Source: Ignavibacteriales bacterium
Lineage (GTDB): Bacteria > Bacteroidota > Ignavibacteria > Ignavibacteriales > Ignavibacteriaceae
DNA length: 64,000 nt
Direction: 5' to 3'
NCBI GenBank assembly: GCA_016714125.1
Contig: JADJNX010000011.1
Span: 1 to 64,000, forward strand
Shown here: piece after piece, positions 9,497-20,200 of the stretch
Position numbering within the stretch: the stretch's first letter is position 1
Layout: each line of letters opens with the position of its first letter
The notes under the pieces: model-generated
Databases searched by the model: none
What the model was told of the DNA's origin: nothing
The model's input: the letters and a program-made list of their open reading frames with translations, nothing else
Made by a program: the position numbers and the translations under genes

Positions 9497-10126
9497 TCAC
9501 GATATAAGATAAAATAATGGAAAGAGAAATATCCAGATAATATCCACCAAATGCCAGTAGAGACCGGCTGATTCGAGACGAACATATTGGTCTTGATTAA
9601 TTTTATCCTTCCAGGTGAACCAGGTCATGTAGGCAATTACAGCCATGCCAATCACAATATGAAGACCATGAAGACCGGTCATCACATAATAAAGTCCAAA
9701 AAAGAGAATTTCTCCGTTGCTTTTTTCGAGTAATTGTTCACTTCCCGGATAAATACCATGTGAGATTTTAGCCATCCACTCAAAATATTTATTAACAAGG
9801 AAGCCAACAGCCATCGCCAGTGTCATTAATTGGAAAAAGAGAGACAGATACTTTTGTCCCCTCTTAATTGCAACAATTGCAAGAACCATTGTCAAACTAC
9901 TGGTAAGAAGAATGATGGTATTAAGCGCTCCAAAGAGTGTATTAAGTTCTTTTGCCGCAAGATGAAACTGTTCTGTATATGTAAACTTGTAAACGGCATA
10001 GACAAGAAACATACCACCAAACAATAAAAGTTCGGTGAATAGAAAAAGCCACATTCCAAGGCGTGAACCTTCGTCATCCCTGTGGACGTGTGTTTCTACT
10101 CCGGGTGCTGAAGATGTTGTACTCAA
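9497..10126 (-). CDS. coxC: Cytochrome c oxidase subunit III
   Basis: 209 residues with five hydrophobic segments, the short bacterial five-helix form of subunit III. Recognisable family stretches are GMWLFLFTELLLFGGMF near the start, YYVMTGLHGLHIVIG near residue 150 and LYWHLVDIIWIFLFPLFYL at the end. It binds no metal and stabilises subunit I. The start is a TTG overlapping the stop of coxA (TTGA, 4 bases), consistent with translational coupling. Confidence 0.92.
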   Translation of the reverse strand: MSTTSSAPGVETHVHRDDEGSRLGMWLFLFTELLLFGGMFLVYAVYKFTYTEQFHLAAKELNTLFGALNTIILLTSSLTMVLAIVAIKRGQKYLSLFFQLMTLAMAVGFLVNKYFEWMAKISHGIYPGSEQLLEKSNGEILFFGLYYVMTGLHGLHIVIGMAVIAYMTWFTWKDKINQDQYVRLESAGLYWHLVDIIWIFLFPLFYLIS

Positions 10127-11775
10127 ACCTTCTCCTCCTTTACTTCCGTTTCTGAAACTTCATTTCTTTTATATTCGTAAGGTCCCGACTCAACAGTTGG
10201 TGCCTCTTTAAAGTTAAACAAGTATGGTGGAGTTGGAGTTGACCACTCAAGGGTTTCACCACCCCAACTATTTTCTTCAGTTACCTTTTTGCCATTTCTC
10301 AGAGCATTAAAAAGATTGATAAACATAATCAACAAGCCGGTGATAAGTATCCATGAACCTACTGTCGAAAGCATGTGGTAAATCTGGAACTCAGGAAGAT
10401 AATCATAATATCTTCTTGGCATTCCCAACCAACCCATTACAAACATTGGGAAATAAAGAAGGTTGAACCCAACAAAAAGTACCCAAAAACCAGTTTTTGC
10501 AATAAGTTTGTTATACATCCTGCCAAACATCTTTGGCCACCAATAGTGCATCGCTGCAAAAATTCCAAATCCTGTTCCACCAAACATTACATAATGGAAA
10601 TGTGCCACAATAAATGAAGTGTCATGGATATGAAGGTTAACTGATAAAGCCCCCTGAATGAGACCAGTGAAACCGCCAATAGAAAACAGGAAAATAAATC
10701 CAAGAGCATATAATAACGGTGGATCTGTGATGATCGATCCCTTATAAAGTGTCGCAACCCAGTTGAATACTTTGATTGCTGAAGGAATTGACACCAAAAA
10801 GGTCAATACTGAAAAAGCTATCATTGCAACTCCACTCATCCCTGCTGTAAACATATGGTGAGCCCATACGAGTGAGCCAAGGAAAGCGATTGCTACACTT
10901 GAAAACGCAATAAATTTGTATCCAAAAATGGTTCTTTGCGAAAATACAGGAATTATTTCCGATACAACTCCCATCGCCGGAATTATCATAATGTAAACCG
11001 CCGGATGAGAATATATCCAAAAGAGGTGTTGAAACAGAACCGGATCACCGCCCAGTGCGGGATCAAAAATTCCAATTGAAAGAGTTCTCTCTGCAACAAC
11101 CAAAAGAAGTGTAATACCTATAATTGGAGTGGCAAGAACCTGTATCCATGCAGTTGAATAAAGTGACCAAATGAAAAGAGGCATCTTAAAAAATGTCATC
11201 CCCGGTGCTCTAAGTCTGTGGACTGTTACAACAAAGTTTAATCCGGTAAGAATGGATGAGAAACCAAGAATAAACGCTGCCATAAGCGCCGGAATAACAT
11301 TTGTAGTCGTTCTGACAGAATAAGGTATATAAAATGTCCATCCTGTGTCAGGTGCACCTCCGGGTAGAAATACTGAAGTAACTGCAAGTAACCCGCCAAT
11401 TACAAATAACCACCATGACAGCAAGTTCAACCTGGGAAAGGCAACATCCGCAGCACCAATCATGATCGGGAGGAAAAAGTTTCCAAATACCGCAGGTAAG
11501 CCGGGAATAATGAACAAAAAGATCATTATAATCCCGTGCAGGGTGAAAAACGAGTTGTATGTCTGTGGATCAATAATAGTTCTTCCGGGAGCGATCAGTT
11601 CGAGTCTCATGAGGAAACCGAATGTCACACCAACAGCAAAGAATACCATCATGGAAATAAGGTATAGAATACCTATCCTTTTGTGATCTACAGAAAGTAT
11701 CCAACCCAATAAACCGGAATGTTTGCCTTTATAATCAAGATAACTAACATTCACATCGTTTGTTGTTGAAGACAT
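10123..11775 (-). CDS. coxA: Cytochrome c oxidase subunit I, A2-type haem-copper oxidase
   Basis: The catalytic subunit reduces O2 to water and pumps protons. Twelve membrane helices are expected. Visible metal ligands are the low-spin haem His in FFTLHGIIM, the CuB His and cross-linked Tyr in YSHPAVY, the CuB His pair in WAHHMFTAG, and the a3/a haem histidines in VAHFHYVMFGG. YSHP in place of GHPE marks the A2 subfamily, which lacks the helix-VI glutamate and uses Tyr-Ser instead. I chose the ATG at 11775 (MSSTTND), which has AAGG upstream, over the in-frame GTG at 11784. It overlaps or abuts sco, with coxC following. Confidence 0.95.
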   Translation of the reverse strand: MSSTTNDVNVSYLDYKGKHSGLLGWILSVDHKRIGILYLISMMVFFAVGVTFGFLMRLELIAPGRTIIDPQTYNSFFTLHGIIMIFLFIIPGLPAVFGNFFLPIMIGAADVAFPRLNLLSWWLFVIGGLLAVTSVFLPGGAPDTGWTFYIPYSVRTTTNVIPALMAAFILGFSSILTGLNFVVTVHRLRAPGMTFFKMPLFIWSLYSTAWIQVLATPIIGITLLLVVAERTLSIGIFDPALGGDPVLFQHLFWIYSHPAVYIMIIPAMGVVSEIIPVFSQRTIFGYKFIAFSSVAIAFLGSLVWAHHMFTAGMSGVAMIAFSVLTFLVSIPSAIKVFNWVATLYKGSIITDPPLLYALGFIFLFSIGGFTGLIQGALSVNLHIHDTSFIVAHFHYVMFGGTGFGIFAAMHYWWPKMFGRMYNKLIAKTGFWVLFVGFNLLYFPMFVMGWLGMPRRYYDYLPEFQIYHMLSTVGSWILITGLLIMFINLFNALRNGKKVTEENSWGGETLEWSTPTPPYLFNFKEAPTVESGPYEYKRNEVSETEVKEEKV

Positions 11776-11776
11776 A

Positions 11777-12547
11777 TTATGCACCTTCTTTAATATCTTT
11801 TGTTTTTGATTTCTTTACTAAAAATATAAGTCCGATTGCTGCAGCGAAAATGATTAACACCCCAAAAATACGGGTAACATTTAACATATAAGTTTCGCTA
11901 TCACTGTCATAATTGAAGCAAAATTTTAGGATTTTTGCTACTGTCGGAGCAGTTTTACCATCCATTGCCTCAATTACTGCCATTTTTATATCGAATGGCA
12001 GATACTTCGGTCCTATTATATACCTGGTTATCATACCATCTTTGGCAATTGCCATTATAGCACCCGGGTGAATGATCTGATCTCCCATTCTGGTAAATGT
12101 GATCCCGGCCAATTCAGTAATTTTTCTAATCGAAACGGAATCACCCGTCAAAAAGTGCCATGAGTTTTCGGGTAATCCAACAGCTCCTGAACTCAATATT
12201 CCTTTTTTCTTTTCAGCTGCATCCTTCGAGGTCTCGTTATGGTCAATTGAAATACTGATCAACTGATATTCTTTTCCCGGAGCAAGATCCACTCTCCTTA
12301 CTTGTGATGCAACATCCGCAAGCATAGGTGAGCAAATAGCAGGACATTTATAATAAACAAACATTAAGATGGTCGGTTTATCGATCAAACTTTTTAAAGT
12401 AACTTTCTCCCCTTTTTCATTGGTAAATACCATGTCAAGTGGGAGCTTTGTACCAAGTTTTCCATCGTCAAGTCCTGCTCTTCCCGGCTCTCCTATTGCT
12501 GCTACAACAATTGAGAAAACAACAAAAAGGAGAAATATCCGAATCAT
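11777..12547 (-). CDS. SCO1/SenC-family copper chaperone
   Basis: Thioredoxin-fold protein that delivers copper to the CuA site of subunit II. The copper-binding CxxxC is present as KCPAIC (about residues 70-76 of the protein) and the third ligand His as IIHPGAI further on. Unusually for the family, a C-terminal membrane helix (VLIIFAAAIGLIFLV) follows, so the domain may be anchored at both ends or by this helix after signal cleavage. The ATG at 12547 gives a clean N-terminal hydrophobic segment (MIRIFLLFVVFSIVVAA). An in-frame TTG at 12559 is the alternative. It is located between the cytochrome c gene and coxA in the operon. Confidence 0.9.
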   Translation of the reverse strand: MIRIFLLFVVFSIVVAAIGEPGRAGLDDGKLGTKLPLDMVFTNEKGEKVTLKSLIDKPTILMFVYYKCPAICSPMLADVASQVRRVDLAPGKEYQLISISIDHNETSKDAAEKKKGILSSGAVGLPENSWHFLTGDSVSIRKITELAGITFTRMGDQIIHPGAIMAIAKDGMITRYIIGPKYLPFDIKMAVIEAMDGKTAPTVAKILKFCFNYDSDSETYMLNVTRIFGVLIIFAAAIGLIFLVKKSKTKDIKEGA

Positions 12548-12561
12548 CTTATTTCTCAATG

Positions 12562-13476
12562 TTATAGAGAACTTTTGAGATAATTAAACATCTTGTCAAC
12601 TTCTGATTCTTCCATTGAGAAAACTATGTATTTGAAGCCGTTACCATTCAGATTTCTTTTAATAACTTTCAAAAATGATTCAGTGCCATCCTTCCAATCC
12701 TCATTTGAGAGAAGGAACGACAAAGCAATTTTTTTATCTACAACAGCACCAAGGAAAAGTTTTGCACCGGCATCACTTTTTGATTTTGATTCCAGCGATT
12801 TTAATGCAGTATCAAGTTTTTTAACCAATTCTGCATCTTCTCTTTCGAGAAAGGATACAGCACCCGAAACAGGGATTGTACCCGGTTTAAAGGTCCCTTT
12901 GGTCAACTGATATTTTTCGTCAATCTCTTTGATAGTTGCATCCGTTATTGCCGGAGGATCCGTCATAAAGTTGTTTCTGATGTAGTGGATCAAACCAAGT
13001 CGTTGATCTGCGGGAAGTACATCATAAGCAGCCATTCCATTTTTGGTAATCCCCTCCTGGAGAGTTTTCCACATACCTGTAAGGTCGGGACTGTTAGTCC
13101 AGCCGTCATTTGTATGAAAATTCCTTGGTTTAGGGTTCAATGCTACACCTGCAGCTCCGTCTCCCTTACCATCTGCTCCATGACAGGATGCACAACTGGT
13201 TGCATAGATTTCTTTTCCTTTTGCAATCAGTTCATCAGATGGTTTTTTCATCATAGCTGCATCTACAGCAGTTAGAATTGCAGGATCGGAAACCGGTAAT
13301 TCTTTGACTATGGTTGTCGAATCAAACATCCTGGCAGGAAGCGAGTTTTCATTCACCGTACCGAGGTTTTTAACATAAACGATACCAATCCCAAGCAGCA
13401 CCACAAATAGATATGGATAAGATGCAGCAAGAAATGTTAATGGATTATCAAAAATGCTTTTTTTCTGTTCACTCAT
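12562..13476 (-). CDS. Membrane-anchored monohaem cytochrome c
   Basis: 304 residues. An N-terminal membrane anchor (about 20-36) precedes a class I cytochrome c domain with haem motif CASCH at 95-99 and a GMAAYDVL stretch supplying the likely Met ligand. About 130 residues follow that lack a known motif and are rich in Lys, Glu and Ser. Its place between actF and sco/coxA suits an electron shuttle from alternative complex III to the CuA oxidase. The C-terminal part could be a docking domain, which is a guess. Confidence 0.85.
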   Translation of the reverse strand: MSEQKKSIFDNPLTFLAASYPYLFVVLLGIGIVYVKNLGTVNENSLPARMFDSTTIVKELPVSDPAILTAVDAAMMKKPSDELIAKGKEIYATSCASCHGADGKGDGAAGVALNPKPRNFHTNDGWTNSPDLTGMWKTLQEGITKNGMAAYDVLPADQRLGLIHYIRNNFMTDPPAITDATIKEIDEKYQLTKGTFKPGTIPVSGAVSFLEREDAELVKKLDTALKSLESKSKSDAGAKLFLGAVVDKKIALSFLLSNEDWKDGTESFLKVIKRNLNGNGFKYIVFSMEESEVDKMFNYLKSSL

Positions 13477-13490
13477 TATTTCATTTCCTC

Positions 13491-14681
13491 CTACAGCCTG
13501 AAATTAAGCCCCCTGTCGAGTTTTGGATCTCCGACAGGAACAGCGTTATGCTTTTTGAAATTGAAATAGAAGACGATTATCAGAACACCGATTGCAGCAA
13601 TCGGGAAACCGAATTCAGTTAAAATATAGTGTAATCCACTTTTTTCACCATGATATTGTGGCATTATCAACCAATACAGGTCGAGAAGATGTGCGACAAG
13701 TATCCATACTGCAGCGAATTTAAGTCTTTTTGGATCCTTCTTCGCGGGAGCTGGTAAGAGCAACGCGTAAGGTACGAGGAAGTGAACAACTATAAGAGTA
13801 AGTGTTATAGCACCCCACATTCCTTCCCAACGATCAATAAACCAAAATGTCTCTTCAGGAAGATTTGCGTACCAAATGAGCAGAAATTGCGAGAAGGCAA
13901 TGTAAGCCCAGAAATTGACAAATCCAAAAAGAAGACCTCCGAGGCTTGAGAGATGATCATTAGTCATTTTTGGATGAAGATATCCATTGTCTTTTAACAA
14001 GACTACTGCAAGTGTTGTAGCTGCCAGACCAGCGAGCATGGTGCCTGAAAAGACATATACTCCATAAATTGTTGAAAACCAGTGAGGTTCCAAACTCATC
14101 ATCCAGTCAATAGCAGAGAAAGTGATGGTTATTGCGAAAACCGGAATGAAAATCGCCGAAGCAACAATATTTCTCTTCGTTAATTTTTGGTCTCTCGTCT
14201 CATCCTGTTTCCTGGAGTTTCTTACTATAAAGAAATAGTAAAGTGCCCAGATAACAAAAGTTGCTACAACTCTTATCACAAAAAATGTGATATTCAGATA
14301 TGGCTCCTTCAGTTTGAGAAGTGCATCCGAACTGACTGCATCTGTGTGTGACCAGTGATAGAGGTCGTGAATAAAAAAGAAGAGAGGAATCGCGACCACA
14401 ATAAATAATGGAACAGTTGCGGCAAAAAATTCAGGGATTCTTCTTATCGGGGTACTCCAGTCTGCGTTTACAACATACTCGAGTGAGATCAAAAAGAGTG
14501 ACCCCATTCCAATCGTCAGCAGATAGAAAAACCCAAGGAGATAAGAGAATTTTGCTCTGGTTGGATCAAGAAGCAACCCAAAAGCACCAACTATCAAACC
14601 GATGGCGAGAAGCGCTATGCCAATATTAAGGATTTTACCAGGCAATTCTTTTTTTACATATGACATTTCTTTAGTTGCCAT
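13491..14681 (-). CDS. actF: Alternative complex III subunit ActF
   Basis: Integral membrane, quinol-site-related subunit of alternative complex III with about ten hydrophobic helices, homologous to the NrfD/PsrC-like ActC. The start is set at the ATG at 14681 (MATKEMSYVKKELPG): GGAG lies upstream inside the preceding gene, which it overlaps by 11 bases. A longer frame to 14729 would add residues lacking family similarity. Final residues (PVGDPKLDRGLNFRL) are typical of the family, which often ends with a short polar tail. ActF helps bind menaquinol and may take part in proton movement. Confidence 0.88.
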   Translation of the reverse strand: MATKEMSYVKKELPGKILNIGIALLAIGLIVGAFGLLLDPTRAKFSYLLGFFYLLTIGMGSLFLISLEYVVNADWSTPIRRIPEFFAATVPLFIVVAIPLFFFIHDLYHWSHTDAVSSDALLKLKEPYLNITFFVIRVVATFVIWALYYFFIVRNSRKQDETRDQKLTKRNIVASAIFIPVFAITITFSAIDWMMSLEPHWFSTIYGVYVFSGTMLAGLAATTLAVVLLKDNGYLHPKMTNDHLSSLGGLLFGFVNFWAYIAFSQFLLIWYANLPEETFWFIDRWEGMWGAITLTLIVVHFLVPYALLLPAPAKKDPKRLKFAAVWILVAHLLDLYWLIMPQYHGEKSGLHYILTEFGFPIAAIGVLIIVFYFNFKKHNAVPVGDPKLDRGLNFRL

Positions 14682-15837
14682 TAGAAGTATTCTCCTTTCT
14701 GAACTGTTCAATTTCTGTCTCAGAAGCATTCTTGGCTTTTTGCAGTGCTCTGATATAAGAAACCACAGCCCATCTCTCTTTTACCGTCATTTGGTGCGAA
14801 TAAGAAGGCATTACATTCTGTCCATTGGTAATAACATGATAAATATTTCCATCTTTCCATTCACGCAATTTTGCCGTGTGAAGACTTGGAGGATTCGGGA
14901 ATTGCTGATTCAATCTGCTGTCACCATCACCATAATTTCCATGGCACGGAGAACAAAATGTCAGATATTTTTTCTGACCAAGTCTGAATACTTCCGCTGA
15001 ATTCACCAGCGGGTTTTCAAGTGGATCAGCCGGTTGAGCAACCGAGTCCTTAAATTCATAAGGCATGTGACCTCTTGCAACACTTCCGGCAACGGGCTCG
15101 CGCATCATTCTTGAATCGGCGAAGAAATCACTTTTTTCTTGAGGAACCCCTCTGAATTGGTGTTCCATCCAATTAAATGGTGTGATGTAAAGAAGTTTGT
15201 TAAGTGTGAAATAGGTGCCTCCCGAAACAAGGATCACTGTTGTCACCAAAATTCCGATGAATTTAGGGTTGAAAGCGTCCTGCCAGGTTTTCTCAAATTC
15301 CATGATTTCAGAAATTTGTTTGCCACCAAGGGATTCAAAAAGTGCTCTAACCTCTTTAGCATTAAATTTTGGATCAGAAGCTCCAATAAAAACACCATAT
15401 TTGTCTCTCGACACTTGTTGCATATATGGAGTATCGTGAAGAGGATGTTTGTTATCAGGAAAACGGAAGAAAAAGGTAATCATACCTATAACCGTTGCGA
15501 GGGTTGCAAAAAGCACAGTCAATTCAAACGTAACTGGAATAAACGCCGGTAGAGAGAAAAATGGTTTTCCACCGATGTTCATTGGATAGTCAACCACCAT
15601 CGTCCACCACATAAGCAAAAGAGCAAATGCCGCACCTGAAAGTCCAAAAACCAGAGTGACATACCCAAGTTTTGAGGGTTTCAGTTTCATTGCATCATCC
15701 ATGCCATGAACGGGATATGGAGTATGAATATCAAAATCTTTGTAACCGGAGTGTGACACCTTCTCAGCAGCATGTATAATCTGATCGGGAGTGTCAAACA
15801 AGGCTACCAAGCCATGTAATTTAGTATTTCGTTCCAT
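14671..15837 (-). CDS. Fused ActD-ActE: DUF3341 membrane protein plus cytochrome c
   Basis: A single 388-residue frame. Residues 1-175 are ActD (DUF3341): LHGLVALFDTPDQIIHAAEK at the start, then two membrane helices around 58-75 and 100-125. After another membrane helix near residue 193-212 comes a cytochrome c domain (ActE) with haem motif CSPCH at 295-299 and a Met ligand probably in NVMPSYS. In well-known ACIII operons ActD and ActE are separate genes, so this is a gene fusion, and I see no indel at the joint. The start ATG overlaps the stop of actC (TAATG). Confidence 0.86.
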   Translation of the reverse strand: MERNTKLHGLVALFDTPDQIIHAAEKVSHSGYKDFDIHTPYPVHGMDDAMKLKPSKLGYVTLVFGLSGAAFALLLMWWTMVVDYPMNIGGKPFFSLPAFIPVTFELTVLFATLATVIGMITFFFRFPDNKHPLHDTPYMQQVSRDKYGVFIGASDPKFNAKEVRALFESLGGKQISEIMEFEKTWQDAFNPKFIGILVTTVILVSGGTYFTLNKLLYITPFNWMEHQFRGVPQEKSDFFADSRMMREPVAGSVARGHMPYEFKDSVAQPADPLENPLVNSAEVFRLGQKKYLTFCSPCHGNYGDGDSRLNQQFPNPPSLHTAKLREWKDGNIYHVITNGQNVMPSYSHQMTVKERWAVVSYIRALQKAKNASETEIEQFRKENTSNGN

Positions 15838-17207
15838 TAGTGGTCACCCCCATGATGAGTTGGTTGTGCACCGTCTGCAACGGCTTTGATTTCTGAAATA
15901 GCTACCACAGGCATTGCTTTAACAAAAAGCAGAACCAGAGTAAAAAATAATCCAAAACTGCCGATAAGAATACCAAAATCGAAGATTGTTGGTACATAAT
16001 ATCCCCAGCTTGATGGTAGAAAATCTCTGTGAAGTGAAGTTACTGTGATCACAAACCTTTCGAACCACATTCCAACATTCACAAAAATTACTATAACCAT
16101 CATTACCGGAATTGATCTCCTCAACTTCTTAAACCAGAAGAATTGTGGGAAGATAACATTGCAGCTAACCATAATCCAGTATGCCCAGGCATAAGGTCCA
16201 AAAGCTCTGTTAATGAAAACAAAAGTTTCAAACTGAACCCCGCTATACCAGGCAATGAAGAACTCCATCGCATAAGCATACCCCACCATCATTCCTGTCG
16301 CAAGGATAACCTTGTTCATTTTTTCGAGATGATCAATAGTTATAATATTTTCAAGATCGAAGACTTTTCTCACAAAAACAAGAACCGTAACCACCATCGC
16401 AAACCCGGAGAAAATAGCACCGGCTACGAAGTATGGTGGGAAGATTGTTGTGTGCCATCCGGGAATAATCGAAACAGCAAAATCGAATGATACGATTGTG
16501 TGTACTGATAATACAAGAGGAGTGGCAAAACCGGCAAGAATTACATACGATTTTTCGTAATGTTGCCAGTTACGGTGTGAATGTCTCCATCCAAGGCTAA
16601 AAAGAGAATAAAGAAATTTCTTCACTTTTCCTGTTGTTCTGTCGCGCATTACAGCAAAATCAGGAATAAGCCCGATATACCAAAACACTGCAGAAACAGT
16701 AAAATATGTGGAAACTGCAAACACATCCCATAACAGTGGTGAAGTAAAGTTTACCCAAAGTCCATGTTGATTTGGATATGGAAGAAGCCAGCCATCCAAC
16801 CATGGACGACCTGTGTGAACCGCAGGGAAAATACCCGCACACATGACTGCAAAAATTGTCATGGCCTCGGCAAACCTCGCAATAGCCGTTCTCCACTTTT
16901 GCCTCAATAAAAAGAGAATGGCGGAGATAAGAGTTCCGGCGTGACCGATACCGACGCAGAAAACGAAGTTTACGATGTCAAACGCCCAACCTACCGGCTG
17001 GTTGTTTCCCCATACACCCGTTCCGTAGTAGAATGTAAATCCAAGACTGGTAGCGCCTATCATCAAAAGTGTCAGAGTGATTGCAAGAGCAATATAATAT
17101 TTTGGAGTTGGCTTCTCCGACATCGGTTTTGCAATCAGATCCTCTAACTCTCCAAGAGAGAGCCGGCCCTGAACTATCGGAAGTTCTTTACTGTAATCTA
17201 TATTCAC
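15837..17207 (-). CDS. actC: Alternative complex III subunit ActC (NrfD/PsrC-like)
   Basis: 456-residue polytopic membrane protein of the polysulfide-reductase NrfD family, about ten helices. It forms the menaquinol-oxidising membrane subunit that contacts the iron-sulfur protein ActB. Family stretches include GHAGTLISAILFLL, HTGRPW, YVILAGFATPLVLSVHTIVS and FERFVITVTSLHRDFLPSSW. The GTG start at 17207 directly follows the actB stop at 17208. The C-terminus is histidine-rich (PTHHGGDH). Confidence 0.93.
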   Translation of the reverse strand: MNIDYSKELPIVQGRLSLGELEDLIAKPMSEKPTPKYYIALAITLTLLMIGATSLGFTFYYGTGVWGNNQPVGWAFDIVNFVFCVGIGHAGTLISAILFLLRQKWRTAIARFAEAMTIFAVMCAGIFPAVHTGRPWLDGWLLPYPNQHGLWVNFTSPLLWDVFAVSTYFTVSAVFWYIGLIPDFAVMRDRTTGKVKKFLYSLFSLGWRHSHRNWQHYEKSYVILAGFATPLVLSVHTIVSFDFAVSIIPGWHTTIFPPYFVAGAIFSGFAMVVTVLVFVRKVFDLENIITIDHLEKMNKVILATGMMVGYAYAMEFFIAWYSGVQFETFVFINRAFGPYAWAYWIMVSCNVIFPQFFWFKKLRRSIPVMMVIVIFVNVGMWFERFVITVTSLHRDFLPSSWGYYVPTIFDFGILIGSFGLFFTLVLLFVKAMPVVAISEIKAVADGAQPTHHGGDH

Positions 17208-20200
17208 TTACACTTCCTCCGTATTTGTATTCCACAATCTGGCAATGTATGAGATGTTTGGTTTAACATTCAACTCTTCCAACACATGGTAGGCAAGATT
17301 GTGGTCGTGAAATTTCTTGAATTCGGAATCTTTTTCAACGAGATCACCAAATGAGATTGCTTCAGCAGGACATGCTTCCTGACAGGCTGTTTTTACATCA
17401 CTGCCTTTAAGTTTCCTGCCGGTGGCAACTGCTTTGCTTCTCTCTTCTTCAATTCGGTGAACACAGAATGTACATTTTTCCATGACACCTCTCGGGCGAA
17501 CCGAAACCTCAGGATTGTGACCTAGATTGACAGGCTGCTCATAATAGTAGCCTTTTGCAAAATGGTCTCTGAAATCATAGAAATTAAATCTTCTTACTTT
17601 ATAAGGACAATTGTTTGAGCAATATCTTGTGCCCACACATCTGTTGTAAACCATCTGATTCAATCCATCGATGCTGTGTGTAGTAGCAACAACCGGACAA
17701 ACATTTTCACAAGGAGCGTTATCGCAATGTTGACACATCATCGGTTGATAAGAAGCGACAGGTTCTTCCGGCGTTCCGGCGTAATATCTGTCAATACGCA
17801 TCCACTGCATTTCTCTACCGATGATAACCTGATCTTTGCCCACAACAGGAATATTGTTTTCGATGCTGCAAGCAACTGAACAGTTGCCACAACCGGTACA
17901 TTTATTAAGATCAATGGTAATCCCCCACTTATTGTCGGGGTATTTATGTTCATCGTAAAGTGAGATAAGAGCGTGTTTCTTTCCAAGAAAGTCAGGATTT
18001 TTTTCATACTGTTTTACAGTACCTTCCTGAATTATATGACGTTTTAGATGAGCATCTTTTACATCTTTTACTAATGTTTCATCGTAACTGTGGTGATCCT
18101 GAGTAGAAGCAAGAATATACTTCCCGTCAACAGGGGTTACGGTTGCGTTGGTGAAAACTCTGTGACTTAATGATTTCATAAATAATGAAACATCTTTTCC
18201 AACTTCAAGAGCAACTACAGGCGATTTCGTTCTGCCATAACCGAGTTCAACAACAACAGTATTGTCAGCCAGACCGGGTTGAATCAAAACAGGAAGAACA
18301 ACCTTTTTACCATTTACTTCAACTTCAACAAGACTATTGGTTTTAACGCCAATCTCTCTACTGGTTTTATCTGAAATGGCGGCATAATTGTCCCAGGTTA
18401 CTTTGGATATCGGGTGTGGAAGCTCTTGCAACCATCCGTTATTTGCATGTTTTCCATCGCCAAGTGCATAACTTTGAGCAAGAATCACAGCAAATTTTGC
18501 TTCATTTAAAGGATTCTTCGAAGCAACTTTTTCAACTGCAAACTTGTAATCTTCGGTTTTATTTTCTTTTTCAAGTTTTAGTCCATCATGGATGATGCCG
18601 GACCAGAATTTGTCAAATGATCCAGTAACATCGTTGGATTCTTTCCAAGAAGCTTTTAGGTAATCGAGATAGGCAGTTTCTTTATATCCCTCAGAACTGC
18701 CACTCAACCATTGGAGTAGGATAGCTTCTCTTTGACGGGTGTTATAAAGTGGAGCAATTACAGGCTGCATCGTACTCGTAACATTACTTCTCACACTTGC
18801 ATCTCCCCAATTCTCAAAATTATGATTCAATGGGAGAACAAAGTTTGAAACGAATGTCGTCTCATTTTGCAGTGTTGCGAGTGAAACAACCAGTGGAACA
18901 CTCTTAAGAGCTGCAACAAAACCTGAATCTTTTGGCAAATGATAAACAGGATTTGCATCGAGGTTTACCAAGAGTTTAATTTTTCCCGATTTCATTTTCG
19001 AAATAAGATCGGCAATCTCTGTCGCGGTTGAATATTTGTGAAGTTCAACATTGGAAACAGTATTGCTGTAAAGTGAAGAACCACCCGTCATTTCATTAAG
19101 AAGATTGACAAGTACATGTACTTCAACAGGGACTGTTTCACCTGCATAAACAATTGATTTACCATTGGTCGATAAAAGATCACCAACAAGTGAATTTAAA
19201 GCTTTAACACTTTTGGGTCCAAAACCGGCTTTTTTTGCAAATGACTCAGCCGAAAAACCTGAAAGCACTCCGGCAATTTCTTTTGGAATTAATCCTTTAC
19301 CTTTTCCTCTTTTACCAACTTCATTGATTAATGTCATAACAAAATCGTGGTATTGGGAAGGTTTAATCCTAAGACGGTAGTCAGCATTTGCTCCTGTAGA
19401 ACTGAAATTAGCTTCAGCAGCATAAATACGGTTGAATTTTTTTGTGTCGGTTACTGATCTTCTTGATGTAATGAGACGTTGTTGTTCAACACTATTACCA
19501 TCCGTGCCATAAAGGTTTGCTTCAAGTGCAACAATTACATCTGCCTGATCCCATTTGATCACAGCAGGAGTTGAATCTTCACCGTAACATTCTCGCCAGG
19601 CTGCAGATCTGTTTGCATCATTAAAAAGATCATAATAGTAGTACTTGATCCCCTTATATTTTTCTTTTAACTCAGTCATCAACTTCATAGCAGTTGGTGA
19701 TGAAATTTTGTTTGAGATAAAAGCAGCTTCACCTGCACCAAGTGTACTTAAGGCAAGTAATACTTTGTTATCCACATCTTTCCAACTGATTAGATCGTAA
19801 ATCCCCTCTTTTGAAACCTGTGGTTCGGTAAATCTCTGTGGATCGTAAAGATCCATGATTGAAGCATGCCCCTTAGCGCAGATTTTTCCGGCACTAACAG
19901 GATGATCAGGATTTCCGTCAACTTTTATTGGGCGACCTTCCCGGGTTTTGATCAGGATTCCGCATGAATGAGCACAACTTGAGCATGTGGAAGCGTAATA
20001 ATTAGCTTCACCAATCGTCATTTCTTCCGGTTTTTTATTGTAGGGCATCAATTCACCCTTGTCGCGGTAGTCGCTACATCCGGCGGCAGTAAAAGCAGCG
20101 GAAGCACTTAGAAGTGCAAGGAATTTCCTTCTCGAAATTCCACTTCCCATTTTCGCGGGATCAAATTCTTCTTTAACACCGGGCATAAATTCATTATAAT

